Shown piece after piece: positions 15,758 through 27,384 of a stretch of DNA of 64,000 bases. The stretch lies in assembly GCA_017619675.1 (NCBI GenBank), contig JAFZRX010000017.1, positions 1-64,000 on the forward strand, in the 5' to 3' direction. Both the position numbers and the translations under genes were made by a program. The DNA comes from Bacteroidales bacterium (lineage in GTDB: Bacteria > Bacteroidota > Bacteroidia > Bacteroidales > UBA932). A model generated the notes under the pieces. That model did not search any database. It was not told where the DNA came from and worked only from the letters and a program-made list of their open reading frames with translations. The first letter of the stretch is position 1. Every line of letters begins with the position of its first letter.

Positions 15758-17745
15758 TGGCAGACAACAACAATAACAGGCAGAATCCACAGGATCCCAA
15801 GCGCAAGATAGTCAAGGTAAGGCTCAACCTTTCCTGGCTTTACCTGCTGCTGCTCGTGGGCATAGGATGGATGCTGCTTGGACAGAGAGGCTCCAATCCT
15901 CAGAAGATAGAGTGGGCTGAGGTCAAGGAGATGTTCCTTGAAGGAGATATCAAGGAAATCCGTTTCGTAAGGAACGACTACAAGGGAAGCATAACCGTGA
16001 AACCGGACCGTATAGCCAAATATGCGGACCGCTTCGCCAACGGCCAGGTTCCCAGCAAGTCCCCGCACTTCACCTTCCTGGTATCCGGTCACTTTGACGC
16101 GGAGAAGGAATTCGGCGACCTGAACGCCTCCATGGACCCTGAGAACCAGGTCAAGATAATAATGGAGAACGACGCCCGCGTATGGAGCAGCGTGCTCGAG
16201 TGGCTGCTGCCGCTCATACTGCTCTTCGTACTCTGGGGATGGATGTTCCGCGGAATGAACCGCGGCCTTGGCGGCGGTGGCGGCGGACAGGCCAACCCCT
16301 TCAACGTGGGTAAGTCCACCGGCAAGTTGGCAGACAAGAACCAGGTAAACGTAACCTTCAAGGACGTGGCCGGAATGTACGGTGCAAAGGAAGAGGTCAT
16401 GGAGATAGTGGACTTCCTCCGCAATCCAAAGAAATACACAGCCCTGGGCGGAAAGATTCCCAAGGGAGCCCTTCTTGTAGGCCCTCCGGGAACGGGTAAG
16501 ACCCTCCTGGCAAAGGCCGTGGCGGGGGAGGCCAACGTGCCTTTCTTCAGCATCAGCGGATCGGATTTCGTTGAAATGTTCGTGGGCGTGGGCGCCTCGC
16601 GCGTGCGTGACCTGTTCAAGCAGGCCAAGGAAAAAGCCCCCTGCATCGTGTTCATCGACGAGATAGACGCCGTTGGAAGGGCCCGTGGAAAGAACGTAGG
16701 CTTTTCTTCAAATGACGAAAGGGAAAACACTCTGAACCAGCTCCTTACGGAGATGGACGGATTTGGCACAAACAGCGGAGTCATAGTGCTCGCGGCCACC
16801 AACAGGGCCGACATCCTTGACAAGGCGCTCATGCGCGCCGGACGCTTCGACCGCCAGATCCACGTCGAACTCCCTGAACTCAATGAGCGCAAGGAAATCT
16901 TCCAGGTGCACATGAAGGGCCTCAAGATTGCCGAAGACTTCGACCTGGACTTCATGGCAAAGCACACCTCCGGCTTCTCCGGAGCTGACATTGCCAACGT
17001 CTGCAACGAGGCCGCCCTCACAGCGGCGCGCAAGGGCAAGTCCGCTGTTGACAAACAGGACTTCCTGGACGCCGTTGACAGGATCATAGGAGGACTGGAG
17101 CGCAAGAGCGCCATCATCACCAACAAGGAGCGTTTTTCAATCGCGCATCACGAGGCCGGCCACGCCGTAACAAGCTGGCTGCTGCCTTACGCGAATCCTC
17201 TGTTCAAGGTCACCCTCATACCAAGGGGACAGGCCCTGGGCGCAGCCTGGTACCTGCCTGAAGACCGCAAGCTGTGGACAAAGAGCCAGATGATTGACGA
17301 GATGTGCTCACTGATCGGAGGCCGCGTAGCGGAAGAGATAGTCAACGGAGAGCCGTCCACCGGTGCCCAGAACGACCTGGAGCGCCTCACCCAGATGGCC
17401 TACAGCATGATCCAGTACTATGGAATGAGCGACAAGGTTGGCAACCTGTCCTTCTACGATTCCACCGGCGCCCGCGGATACGAGCTTACCAAGCCGTACT
17501 CCGAGAAGACCGCGGAACTCATGGACGAGGAGGTCAAGAGACTTGTCAAGGAAATCCACGACCGCACCTTCGGAATCCTCACTGAGCACAAGGAAGGCTT
17601 CCTGCAGGTGGCGGAACTGCTGCTTGAGAAGGAAGTGATCTTTGCGGAGGACGTGGAGAAGATACTTGGACCAAAGGTTCTCCCTCCGGAGGACGAAAGG
17701 AAGCCTGAGAAACCGGAAAACGATGAACAGCAGCCTGAAGCTTAG
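15757..17745 (+). CDS. ftsH: ATP-dependent zinc metalloprotease FtsH
   Basis: Membrane-anchored AAA protease that removes damaged membrane proteins and regulates lipid and LPS enzymes. Two membrane helices (about residues 25-43 and 148-166) flank a periplasmic domain. The AAA module has Walker A GPPGTGKT from residue 242, Walker B IVFIDEID, and the second-region ATNRADILDKALMRAGRFDR. The zinc site HEAGH is at residues 465-469. A charged Pro/Glu tail ends the protein. The downstream cdsA start lies 23 bp inside its 3' end. Operon: rsfS-ftsH-cdsA-psd. Confidence 0.97.
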   Translation: MADNNNNRQNPQDPKRKIVKVRLNLSWLYLLLLVGIGWMLLGQRGSNPQKIEWAEVKEMFLEGDIKEIRFVRNDYKGSITVKPDRIAKYADRFANGQVPSKSPHFTFLVSGHFDAEKEFGDLNASMDPENQVKIIMENDARVWSSVLEWLLPLILLFVLWGWMFRGMNRGLGGGGGGQANPFNVGKSTGKLADKNQVNVTFKDVAGMYGAKEEVMEIVDFLRNPKKYTALGGKIPKGALLVGPPGTGKTLLAKAVAGEANVPFFSISGSDFVEMFVGVGASRVRDLFKQAKEKAPCIVFIDEIDAVGRARGKNVGFSSNDERENTLNQLLTEMDGFGTNSGVIVLAATNRADILDKALMRAGRFDRQIHVELPELNERKEIFQVHMKGLKIAEDFDLDFMAKHTSGFSGADIANVCNEAALTAARKGKSAVDKQDFLDAVDRIIGGLERKSAIITNKERFSIAHHEAGHAVTSWLLPYANPLFKVTLIPRGQALGAAWYLPEDRKLWTKSQMIDEMCSLIGGRVAEEIVNGEPSTGAQNDLERLTQMAYSMIQYYGMSDKVGNLSFYDSTGARGYELTKPYSEKTAELMDEEVKRLVKEIHDRTFGILTEHKEGFLQVAELLLEKEVIFAEDVEKILGPKVLPPEDERKPEKPENDEQQPEA

Positions 17746-18559
17746 GACGGTTTCCGGCATAGTGTTCGTGCTGGTGATGCTGGGCTGCCTGCTGTTCAGC
17801 CCGTATCTTTACGCAATCCTCATCATCTATATGATGGTGGGGATGATGCATGAATTCTACGCCATGACAATGGGCGGCCTGTTCAAGGTGCCCAGGATCC
17901 TGGCCATAGCCTCCGGAATAATACTGTTCGCCCTGCTGTTCTGCTTCTTCAGTTACGACATGCCCGCAAAGCTGATTTCCCTGTCAATGATACCGGTTAC
18001 GGCCACAATGGTCAGCCTGCTTTTCGACAAGGACAGAAAAGACCATTTAAAGGACTTTTCGCACGTTTTCACGGGCATTGTGTACATTGCCGCCCCTCTG
18101 TCCCTCTCGACCTTCATAGCCCTCAGGGACGGCAGTTTCAGCTGCATCCTGCTCATATGCTTCTTTGTGATAATCTGGTGCTCTGACATAGGTGCCTACA
18201 CGGTGGGCATGACCCTTGGCCAGAAGGAGGACAGAAGGAAACTCTGCCCGGACATTTCCCCAAAGAAAACCTGGATAGGTTTCTGGGGAGGCCTGGCGTT
18301 CAGCATAATCGCGGCCATAGTCCTCAAGTTTACAGGCCTGCTTGACATTCATATACTGCATTGCGTGGCTCTTGCCGTGGTGATGCACGTGGCCGGAGTG
18401 CTGGGAGACCTGTTCGAGTCCGCCTGGAAACGCGCCTGCGGGGTGAAGGATTCAGGCAAGGCCATCCCGGGGCACGGGGGACTGCTGGACCGCTTTGACA
18501 GCACCCTGATGGCCGTGCCCGTAGGAACCATTTACCTGGCATTGTTCAACCTGCTCTGA
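17723..18559 (+). CDS. cdsA: Phosphatidate cytidylyltransferase
   Basis: Polytopic inner-membrane enzyme that makes CDP-diacylglycerol for phospholipid synthesis. I chose the ATG at 17723 (MNSSLKLRTVSG), which overlaps ftsH by 23 bp; a longer frame adds only Arg-rich text read from ftsH. Multiple hydrophobic helices run through the first 170 residues. The CDS signature is near the end: SDIGAYTVG, SPKKTWIGFWGG and KDSGKAIPGHGGLLDRFDS. It is followed one base later by psd, the next phospholipid-branch enzyme in the same operon. Confidence 0.95.
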   Translation: MNSSLKLRTVSGIVFVLVMLGCLLFSPYLYAILIIYMMVGMMHEFYAMTMGGLFKVPRILAIASGIILFALLFCFFSYDMPAKLISLSMIPVTATMVSLLFDKDRKDHLKDFSHVFTGIVYIAAPLSLSTFIALRDGSFSCILLICFFVIIWCSDIGAYTVGMTLGQKEDRRKLCPDISPKKTWIGFWGGLAFSIIAAIVLKFTGLLDIHILHCVALAVVMHVAGVLGDLFESAWKRACGVKDSGKAIPGHGGLLDRFDSTLMAVPVGTIYLALFNLL

Positions 18560-18560
18560 T

Positions 18561-19217
18561 ATGAGGATAGACAAGGATTCCATATTTGAAGTATCGGTTA
18601 CGTTAATATTTGCTATAATATTAATAACCATACTGTTATCCCATATCGTCTATCCTTGGTTCAGTTGGACCGCATCCGCAATCCTGCTGCTTCTTGCCGT
18701 AGCAAACCTGCTCTTCCACCGGGTACCTGAAAGGAAGAGCCCAGGCAATGACAAGACCGTCACTTCAGTGGCTGACGGACAGATCGTGGAGATCTCCCGC
18801 AAGTTTGAGAAGGAGTGGATAAAGGAGGACTGCATAAAGGTATCCACCTATATGGACTTCTTTGACGTACACGCCAATTTCTGGCCGGTTGACGGCACAG
18901 TGGAGTACAACAAGTACTACAAGGGGCGCAAGCGCTTCGCCTTCTCCCCAAAGGCTTCGGAAGACAACGAGCACTACTGCACCGGAATTGTCCTCCCGGA
19001 CGGGCAGAAAGTGTTCTTCAAGCAGCTTGCGGGCTCGTTCGCCCGCAGGATAGTATGCTATTCTGAGCCCGGCCTCCAGACTAAGGCGGGGGAGCAGTGC
19101 GGCATCATCAAGTTCGGGTCCAGGGTGGACATGTACCTGCCCCTCGATGCGGAAATAAAGGTGAAGAACGGGGATGTGGTAAGGGCTTGCGAGAGCGTTA
19201 TCGCCCTGCTTCGATAA
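18561..19217 (+). CDS. psd: Phosphatidylserine decarboxylase proenzyme (short type)
   Basis: Converts phosphatidylserine to phosphatidylethanolamine using a pyruvoyl group made by self-cleavage. The protein has two hydrophobic helices at about residues 9-55, then the catalytic body (STYMDFFDVHANFWPVDG) and the cleavage region IIKFGSRVDMYLP, where Gly-Ser is the expected processing site. At 218 residues it belongs to the short PSD-A group. It follows cdsA by one base. Its last 20 bp overlap ispG on the opposite strand. Confidence 0.93.
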   Translation: MRIDKDSIFEVSVTLIFAIILITILLSHIVYPWFSWTASAILLLLAVANLLFHRVPERKSPGNDKTVTSVADGQIVEISRKFEKEWIKEDCIKVSTYMDFFDVHANFWPVDGTVEYNKYYKGRKRFAFSPKASEDNEHYCTGIVLPDGQKVFFKQLAGSFARRIVCYSEPGLQTKAGEQCGIIKFGSRVDMYLPLDAEIKVKNGDVVRACESVIALLR

Positions 19218-20448
19218 GTTCCAGGAGGCGGTCTACGGCCTCCGTGTCAGGGACGTGCCTCAGGACGGGCACGTTCTTTTTGTATATTGACACCATGTGG
19301 TTGCCTTCGCCCACATAGCCCCAGTCCGCGTCGGCCATCTCCCCGGGGCCGTTCACTATGCAGCCCATCACGGCTATCACCATCCCGCTGAGGTGGGAAG
19401 TGCGCGCCTTGACCTCTTCGAACGCCTTTTGGAGGTCGTACATGGTGCGCCCGCAGCCGGGACAGGCAATGTATTCAGGCTTGAAGAACTGCCTGCGGGC
19501 GCCCTGGAGTATCTCCTGCTTGAGTTCGGGGTCGTCAAGGGGGAAGTCGTCTATCTCGCGGCGCAGGAGGGCCGGGCCCCAGGTGCAGGCCGCGTCAAGG
19601 ACGCGGAGCTCCTCCGGGGGCAGTTCCGGCATGGGAGCGCCGCTGTAGCGCGCGGCCAGATAGGCCGCGACAGGCAGCTCGTTCTCCGGGTCTTCGGTCA
19701 GTGAGACGCGTATGGTGTCACCTATGCCTTCTTCTAGCAAAGTTGCTATTCCGATGCAGGATTTCACCCTGCCCGAAACGCCGTTTCCTGCTTCCGTAAC
19801 TCCCAGATGCATAGGGAATATAACTCCTTCTTCCTCCATCATTGCTTGAAGCAGTCTGTAAGCCTGTACCATCATCACTGTATTGCTGGCTTTGAGCGAA
19901 ACCACAACCTGGAGGAAGTCCTTCTCGATGCACATGCGCACCCATTCCATGGCTGCAAGCGCCATGGCGCGGGGGGTGTTTCCGTAAAGGTCGGTGATGT
20001 ACTTGCCCAGCGAGCCGTGGTTCAGGCCAATTCGGATTGCCGTGCCGTGGGCGCGGCACACATCCAGCAGGGCAGCGAACTGCTCGCGCGCCTGGGAGTG
20101 GTCCGGATGGAAGTTGCCCGGGTTGATCCTCACCTTGTCAACATAGGGAGCCACGGCAATTGCGGTGGCGGAGGAGAAATGGATGTCCGCGACTATGGGA
20201 GCGGTGATGCCTTCGGCCCTCAAAGTCTCCCTTATCCGGCGGATGCAGTCCACTTCCTTGGGTCCGGGCACGGTGATGCGGATGATCTGGGCCCCGGCGG
20301 CCGCAAGACGCCTGCATTGGTCAAGAGTTTTGGCAACATCATGGGTATGAGTGTTGCACATTGTCTGGATAACAATTTTGTTAAGGTTACCTACAACAAT
20401 GTTTCCTATATTGACTTTCAGCGAATTAACTCTACTCTTTGTTTTCAT
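19198..20448 (-). CDS. ispG: 4-hydroxy-3-methylbut-2-enyl-diphosphate synthase IspG, short-insert form
   Basis: Iron-sulfur enzyme of the non-mevalonate isoprenoid pathway. The N-terminal TIM barrel carries IVIQTMCNT, VADIHFSS, KVRINPGN and RIGLNHGSLG. The C-terminal 4Fe-4S domain has CPGCGRT, MGCIVNGPGE and the terminal YKKNVPVLR. Between them lies a spacer of about 70 residues: longer than in E. coli-type enzymes but far shorter than the large extra domain expected for Bacteroidota IspG. The start at 20448 (MKTKSRVNSL) is preferred to 20469. It overlaps the upstream barrel gene by 17 bp and psd by 20 bp tail to tail. Confidence 0.93.
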   Translation of the reverse strand: MKTKSRVNSLKVNIGNIVVGNLNKIVIQTMCNTHTHDVAKTLDQCRRLAAAGAQIIRITVPGPKEVDCIRRIRETLRAEGITAPIVADIHFSSATAIAVAPYVDKVRINPGNFHPDHSQAREQFAALLDVCRAHGTAIRIGLNHGSLGKYITDLYGNTPRAMALAAMEWVRMCIEKDFLQVVVSLKASNTVMMVQAYRLLQAMMEEEGVIFPMHLGVTEAGNGVSGRVKSCIGIATLLEEGIGDTIRVSLTEDPENELPVAAYLAARYSGAPMPELPPEELRVLDAACTWGPALLRREIDDFPLDDPELKQEILQGARRQFFKPEYIACPGCGRTMYDLQKAFEEVKARTSHLSGMVIAVMGCIVNGPGEMADADWGYVGEGNHMVSIYKKNVPVLRHVPDTEAVDRLLELIEAGR

Positions 20449-21256
20449 AGACAATACTCTTGGCTTCACGCCTCAAATCGGCCCTGCTGCGCCCGTTTCG
20501 CTTGGAAAGATGGAAATGGAGGCTTCCGCAGACCATGACATCGAACGGATATGCGTACCAATAGTCCAGGGTCTGGCGGTAATCCGGCGCAAAGAGACTG
20601 GACCAGCTGTAGCGAACCTTGGCCGTAACGTGGAACTCGAAGGGGGAGAACACCAGTCCGAATCCGCCGCCGCCCTGGAGGCCGTAATCGTAGCGGTAGT
20701 CGAAGTCGCGGTATGAGTTCGCGATCTCCGGGGCCACGGAAGGACCGGTCCTTTCAATGGTATTCCTGTATGCCCCGTATATTCCTATCATGCCTATCAG
20801 CTTGAAGTACTCCGTGTCGTAATGGACCTGGGTCAGGAAAGGCACTTCATATATCTGCATCACAACCTGCTCCGCACCCTCCAGATTTGGCGTATAGCCG
20901 GTCTCCTTGGAAGGTTTGAACCTGTATCCCTCATGACCGCTGTAGAAGCCTATCTGGAAGCCGAAATACGGCATATAGCCGAACATCTTGCTGTACTTTG
21001 TGAGGGTGACGCCCTTATAGCCCGGAACCATCATGGTCTCCTGGCTGAACCTGGGGACGAACTGCTGGCGCACGAAGGAAACTCCGTACTCCACGCCAAC
21101 CATCCAGTAGTCGTTCAGCTTGAATATGTTCGAGACCTTTACGGTGTCAAGATACTCGTCGGTATATTCGAAATGGTCCGGCAGGGGAGCGTCCTGGGCG
21201 CGGGAAAGCGTACAGGAAAAGGCCAGGGCCATTATTATATATAAGAGTCTTTTCAT
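20432..21256 (-). CDS. Predicted outer-membrane beta-barrel protein
   Basis: 274 residues with a signal peptide (cleavage near LSRAQ) and a body made of amphipathic, aromatic-rich strands ending in SLHFHLSKRN, as in small Bacteroidota barrels. I recognise no named family. It sits two bases after the Ig-like lipoprotein gene and overlaps ispG by 17 bp, so it lies within the minus-strand run ligA-rel-lipoprotein-barrel-ispG. A role in the outer membrane is inferred from fold-like sequence only. Confidence 0.7.
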   Translation of the reverse strand: MKRLLYIIMALAFSCTLSRAQDAPLPDHFEYTDEYLDTVKVSNIFKLNDYWMVGVEYGVSFVRQQFVPRFSQETMMVPGYKGVTLTKYSKMFGYMPYFGFQIGFYSGHEGYRFKPSKETGYTPNLEGAEQVVMQIYEVPFLTQVHYDTEYFKLIGMIGIYGAYRNTIERTGPSVAPEIANSYRDFDYRYDYGLQGGGGFGLVFSPFEFHVTAKVRYSWSSLFAPDYRQTLDYWYAYPFDVMVCGSLHFHLSKRNGRSRADLRREAKSIVYENKE

Positions 21257-21258
21257 TG

Positions 21259-23049
21259 TCAGAACAGTTCTCCAATGTCAACCGACTGCGTAACGAAGGA
21301 CATGGCCGGTATGTCCAGCAGCGGATTGTCGTTGATTTTCATATACTTGACCCTCTCTGGCATCTGATGGTCCAGCAGGCTTCCGCTGTCCACGTAGGAG
21401 TTCTCGTTAAGGTCCTCAGTGATGCGGATATAGTACTTGCCGGCAGTGAGGTACGGGAATACCAGGCTCCGGTCCTCAGTCACTATATAACTGCGGATTA
21501 TGGAAGACTTCCTCTCGTCCTGCATGTCAATGATATACTTGTGATGGACGTTGGTGACTTCCAGCTGGAGGGTGCTCAGGTTGGCGTCGGAAGGAAGGCT
21601 TACCGAAACCTCGGTGCTGTCGTTCCAATGGTTGTTTATATCCCTGAAAACGCCCTGTGGAATCTTCATTGTATAGCCGTGGCCAGGAAGCAGAGGGTCC
21701 TGAGGTATAAGCTTATACTTGCGCACATCTAAAGTGTCCCTTGAGTATGTGAACGGGGCCTCTTCCTCCTGGTTCCTGGGGTTGGTGACAATGTATTTGA
21801 CAGAGTCGAACCAGGCGTTTATGATAGGGTATTCGAACTCCAGGGAGAAGCCGTCCAGTTCCACGGTCTTGGGGTCCGCGTTAAGCTTGAAGACGCAGAT
21901 GGTATCTGTGTGCTTTATCTCCTCCTGGACATAGCGCTGGACTTTCCTGGGGTTCTCGTTGCCAAGCCTTATCTCCTCCGTGAAACCGCTTAACACACCA
22001 AGGGAATCCGTCTTGAGATAGTTGACAAAGAGGTTCACCGTGTCAGGAATGCTTCGCTGGTCGTTGATCCACATCTCCAGGGAGTCCCTTTCGAGGTTGA
22101 TCTGGGTGATGAGCCTGTCAGGGCTGACGCCGGCGATCCACATGGTGTCTATGTGCGCGTTCCGCGCGTTGAACGATATGAATGCTGACCTTTCCGTCTT
22201 GCGGCCGTGATTCTTTATGAACTGCCTGGAAGGGGTCTCGCGGAACATGCTCAGTTCGTATTCCACCTTCCTGTCACGGCAGGAAGTGGTGTCCTTCATG
22301 TCAAAGAACATCAGTTCGTATACGCTGTCACGCACCGCATTCACCGGAGTCACCAGGGAATCTATGAAGGCTATCTGCTCCGTGTCCGGGTCATAGCGGT
22401 TGTTGTTGTTCAGGTCCGACACGGCATACATCCTGAACGGTCCCTTGGAGATGTTGCGGATGCAGAAGTAACCCCACTCGTCGGTCTTGGTGGCGGCAAC
22501 CGGAAGTTCGTTGAAAACTGCGGAGTCCTCCTGGGAGGTATATAGCAGGACGGTGGCATCCTTGATGGGGTCAAGCGTGGAGCAATCCACCACTGAACCA
22601 GTCACATACATGGAGTCAATTGAATCTCCGGTTGAGAATACGAACGCGTATCCGGGATATGGGTTGTTCTCGTTGTTGTCCTGCAGGGCACCGTAGAAAT
22701 TGAGGGTGTAGGTTGTGTTTTCCTCAAGAGGCTCCTCGAAGGTTATTATCAGGCTCTTTCCCTTGACGCGGTACTTTGGCATCGTCTTCTGGGGAGGGGA
22801 CAGGAATATGTTGCGCGGATTGGATACCTTGAAGTACTCGTCAAAGGTGAAGGTGAACTTTGCTCCCTTCACGGGAACCCCTATCACATATGAGCGCGGG
22901 TTCATCTTGACCAGCACCGGCGGTATGGTGTCCTTGCGTCCTCCCGTTGGAGCCTGTGATGTGTTGGCGCAGGAGTGCGAGAACATCGCCCCCCAGAGGA
23001 CCAGCAGCACCGGCAGGGCCGGGAAAAATCTTTTCCAGAATTCTTTCAT
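21259..23049 (-). CDS. Ig-like (Big_5-type) domain lipoprotein
   Basis: 596 residues. The N terminus has a positively charged, hydrophobic segment ending in SHSC, a plausible lipobox with the lipidated Cys near residue 27. The next 110 residues (APTGGRKDTIPP then FDEYFKV and LEENTTYTLNF) match the Ig-like domain found in conserved Bacteroidota cell-surface proteins of this length. A carboxypeptidase-regulatory-like segment follows (VTGSVVDCSTLDPIKDATV, YFCIRNISKGPFRMYAVSD). The job is unknown; an envelope location is well supported. It starts one base after the rel stop codon. Confidence 0.75.
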   Translation of the reverse strand: MKEFWKRFFPALPVLLVLWGAMFSHSCANTSQAPTGGRKDTIPPVLVKMNPRSYVIGVPVKGAKFTFTFDEYFKVSNPRNIFLSPPQKTMPKYRVKGKSLIITFEEPLEENTTYTLNFYGALQDNNENNPYPGYAFVFSTGDSIDSMYVTGSVVDCSTLDPIKDATVLLYTSQEDSAVFNELPVAATKTDEWGYFCIRNISKGPFRMYAVSDLNNNNRYDPDTEQIAFIDSLVTPVNAVRDSVYELMFFDMKDTTSCRDRKVEYELSMFRETPSRQFIKNHGRKTERSAFISFNARNAHIDTMWIAGVSPDRLITQINLERDSLEMWINDQRSIPDTVNLFVNYLKTDSLGVLSGFTEEIRLGNENPRKVQRYVQEEIKHTDTICVFKLNADPKTVELDGFSLEFEYPIINAWFDSVKYIVTNPRNQEEEAPFTYSRDTLDVRKYKLIPQDPLLPGHGYTMKIPQGVFRDINNHWNDSTEVSVSLPSDANLSTLQLEVTNVHHKYIIDMQDERKSSIIRSYIVTEDRSLVFPYLTAGKYYIRITEDLNENSYVDSGSLLDHQMPERVKYMKINDNPLLDIPAMSFVTQSVDIGELF

Positions 23050-25251
23050 CTAAATATCCGTCCTTGTAACACTCTGGATACCCTCTATGGTACCCAATTT
23101 AACAATCATCTCCTCCAGGATCCGCTTGTCGCGGACCATGAGCTCTATATAGCCTTCGAAAATGCCTTCGCTGGAACCCAGGTTGAGCTTTCGCATGTTG
23201 ATGCCCATCACCAGGGAGATGTACTGGGTGAGCTCATTGAGGAGACCAACCCTGTCAAGCCCACGCAGCGAAATCCGTACCGGGAACGCCTCGTTGCCCG
23301 TGGCATTGTCCCAATCCGGCGAAACGACCCAGTCTCCGTGCTTGGAAGCGATCTTCTCCGCGATGGGGCAAGTCTTCTTGTGCACGGTGATGGTGCCGTT
23401 GGGGCTTCTGAACCCGATCACCGCGTCGCCGGGGATAGGGGAGCAGCATGACGCTATGATATAGTGCTGGCCCTTGGAATCCCTGCTGCTTATTGTGTAG
23501 GTTGAGGGATCCGGTGCGGCGATGGTCTCGGAATTGGAGATAATGGCCGCAAAAGAGCCCGTATTGACCATTCCAAGGCCTATGCGGAAGTAGAGCTCGT
23601 CAACATAGGTAATCTGCGTGAAATCAAGGATTTTCTTGATGTTTTCGTTATTGACGGTAGAACCTATGCTGGACATCACCTCGCGGAATAACTTGGCCCC
23701 CTCGAGGACGAACTCGTCCCTGCGGGACTTGAAGTGGTTCATGATGTGGGTGATGGCGTTGCGGGTCTGGACAAACTGCAGCCATTCCTTCTTGGGCTCC
23801 TCCTTTTCCGCAGTGATTATCTCCACCTGGTCTCCCGTCTTGAGGACGTAGGAGAGCGGCACAAGTTTCATGTTCACCTTAGCGGCGATGGCGTGGTAGC
23901 CTATCCTGGTATGGATCATATATGCGAAGTCCAGGGCTGTGGCGCCCTTCTGGATGGTCTTCTGGTCTCCCTTGGGGGTGAACACAATGATGTCGGAGGT
24001 CACAAGGTCTGAATGGATGATGTCCAGGAGTTCCATCGCGTTGAAGTCCTTCTGGATAAGGATATCCTTGACCTTGACCAGCCACTTGTCCATCTCGGAC
24101 TCGTTCTCGGAGATGTATCCGCCTTTCTTGTAGGCCCAGTGGGCGGCGATTCCTTTCTCCGCTATGTCGTCCATCCTCTTGGAACGGATCTGGACCTCCA
24201 CCCATACGCCAGAATTGCTCATCAGGGTGCAGTGCAGGGCCTCGTAACCGTTGTTCTTGGGGTGCTTGACCCAGTCACGCACGCGGCTGGGCTGGTACCT
24301 GTATATTCCCGTGATTATGGAGAAGATATGGTAGCACTGGACACGCTCGGTCTCCGTCGCGCCCGGCTTGGGGGTGAAGATGATGCGCACCGCATAGAGG
24401 TCATACACCTGCTCGAAGGTGACGTCCTTGGTGCGCATCTTGTGCCATATGGAGTAGGGGGTCTTGACCCTCTTCTTTATCTCGAAGTCGAATCCGGCCT
24501 CGTTCAGGGCGTCCCTGATGGGCTTCATGAATTCGTCAATCTCAATGTCCTTGGTGTTGCGGCTCTCCGCGATCTTGGCTATGATATCGTTATAGGCGTC
24601 AGGCTCCTTGTACTTGAGCCAGATGTTCTCCATCTCCGACTTGATCTCGTAAAGACCCAGCCTGTGGGCCAGGGGGACAAAGATGAACATGGTCTCGGAG
24701 AGCACCTTGTCGCGCTTGTACTCCGGCATGAACTCTATGGTGCGGCAGTTGTGGAGGCGGTCAGCCAGTTTGATGAGCGCCACGCGCACGTCGTCGTTCA
24801 GGGTGAGGAGGATGCGCTTGAAGTTCTCCGCCTGGAGGCTGGCGGTGTAGCTCACGCGGTCAGGGTTCTTGTCCTCGTTGTCCAGCACGTTCTTGATCTT
24901 GGTGAGGCCGTCCACCAGGGAGGCTATCTTGTCGCCGAAGAGGGCGCGGATGTCTTCTACCGTGTAGTCAGTGTCTTCTACCACGTCGTGGAGGAGGGCG
25001 GCGCAGATGGACTTGTAGCCAAGGCCAATGTCTTCCGCCACTATCTTGGCCACCGCGATGGGATGGATCATGTAAGGCTCGCCGGAACGCCTGCGCACGT
25101 TCTTGTGTGCGCCGTTCGCAAAGTCGAACGCCTTCTGGACTGTCTTGAGTTCAGTCTCGTTCTCACAGCGTTCGCGGGCGACAACCTTCAGGTCCGCCCA
25201 GGCTTCCTTTATAAGATTCAGGTCCTCTTTTGTGAATACACTGGCACTCAT
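23050..25251 (-). CDS. rel: Bifunctional (p)ppGpp synthetase/hydrolase (Rel/SpoT)
   Basis: Stringent-response enzyme that makes and degrades (p)ppGpp. The hydrolase HD domain looks intact: MIHPIAV with His63, LLHDVVED with His88-Asp89 and Glu92-Asp93. The synthetase domain has PYSIWHKMRTKDVTFEQV, YDLYAVRIIF, GYEALHCT and VEVQIRS followed by GIAAHW. TGS (VFTPKGDQKTIQKGATALDFAY) and C-terminal ACT domains complete it at 733 residues. Both activities therefore look possible. It lies between ligA and the Ig-like lipoprotein with gaps of three and zero bases. Confidence 0.95.
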   Translation of the reverse strand: MSASVFTKEDLNLIKEAWADLKVVARERCENETELKTVQKAFDFANGAHKNVRRRSGEPYMIHPIAVAKIVAEDIGLGYKSICAALLHDVVEDTDYTVEDIRALFGDKIASLVDGLTKIKNVLDNEDKNPDRVSYTASLQAENFKRILLTLNDDVRVALIKLADRLHNCRTIEFMPEYKRDKVLSETMFIFVPLAHRLGLYEIKSEMENIWLKYKEPDAYNDIIAKIAESRNTKDIEIDEFMKPIRDALNEAGFDFEIKKRVKTPYSIWHKMRTKDVTFEQVYDLYAVRIIFTPKPGATETERVQCYHIFSIITGIYRYQPSRVRDWVKHPKNNGYEALHCTLMSNSGVWVEVQIRSKRMDDIAEKGIAAHWAYKKGGYISENESEMDKWLVKVKDILIQKDFNAMELLDIIHSDLVTSDIIVFTPKGDQKTIQKGATALDFAYMIHTRIGYHAIAAKVNMKLVPLSYVLKTGDQVEIITAEKEEPKKEWLQFVQTRNAITHIMNHFKSRRDEFVLEGAKLFREVMSSIGSTVNNENIKKILDFTQITYVDELYFRIGLGMVNTGSFAAIISNSETIAAPDPSTYTISSRDSKGQHYIIASCCSPIPGDAVIGFRSPNGTITVHKKTCPIAEKIASKHGDWVVSPDWDNATGNEAFPVRISLRGLDRVGLLNELTQYISLVMGINMRKLNLGSSEGIFEGYIELMVRDKRILEEMIVKLGTIEGIQSVTRTDI

Positions 25252-25254
25252 AAA

Positions 25255-27341
<2,087 letters not shown>

Positions 27342-27384
27342 CGACACTCCGGTTGGTTGTAGATTCAATAAATACATATAGACA

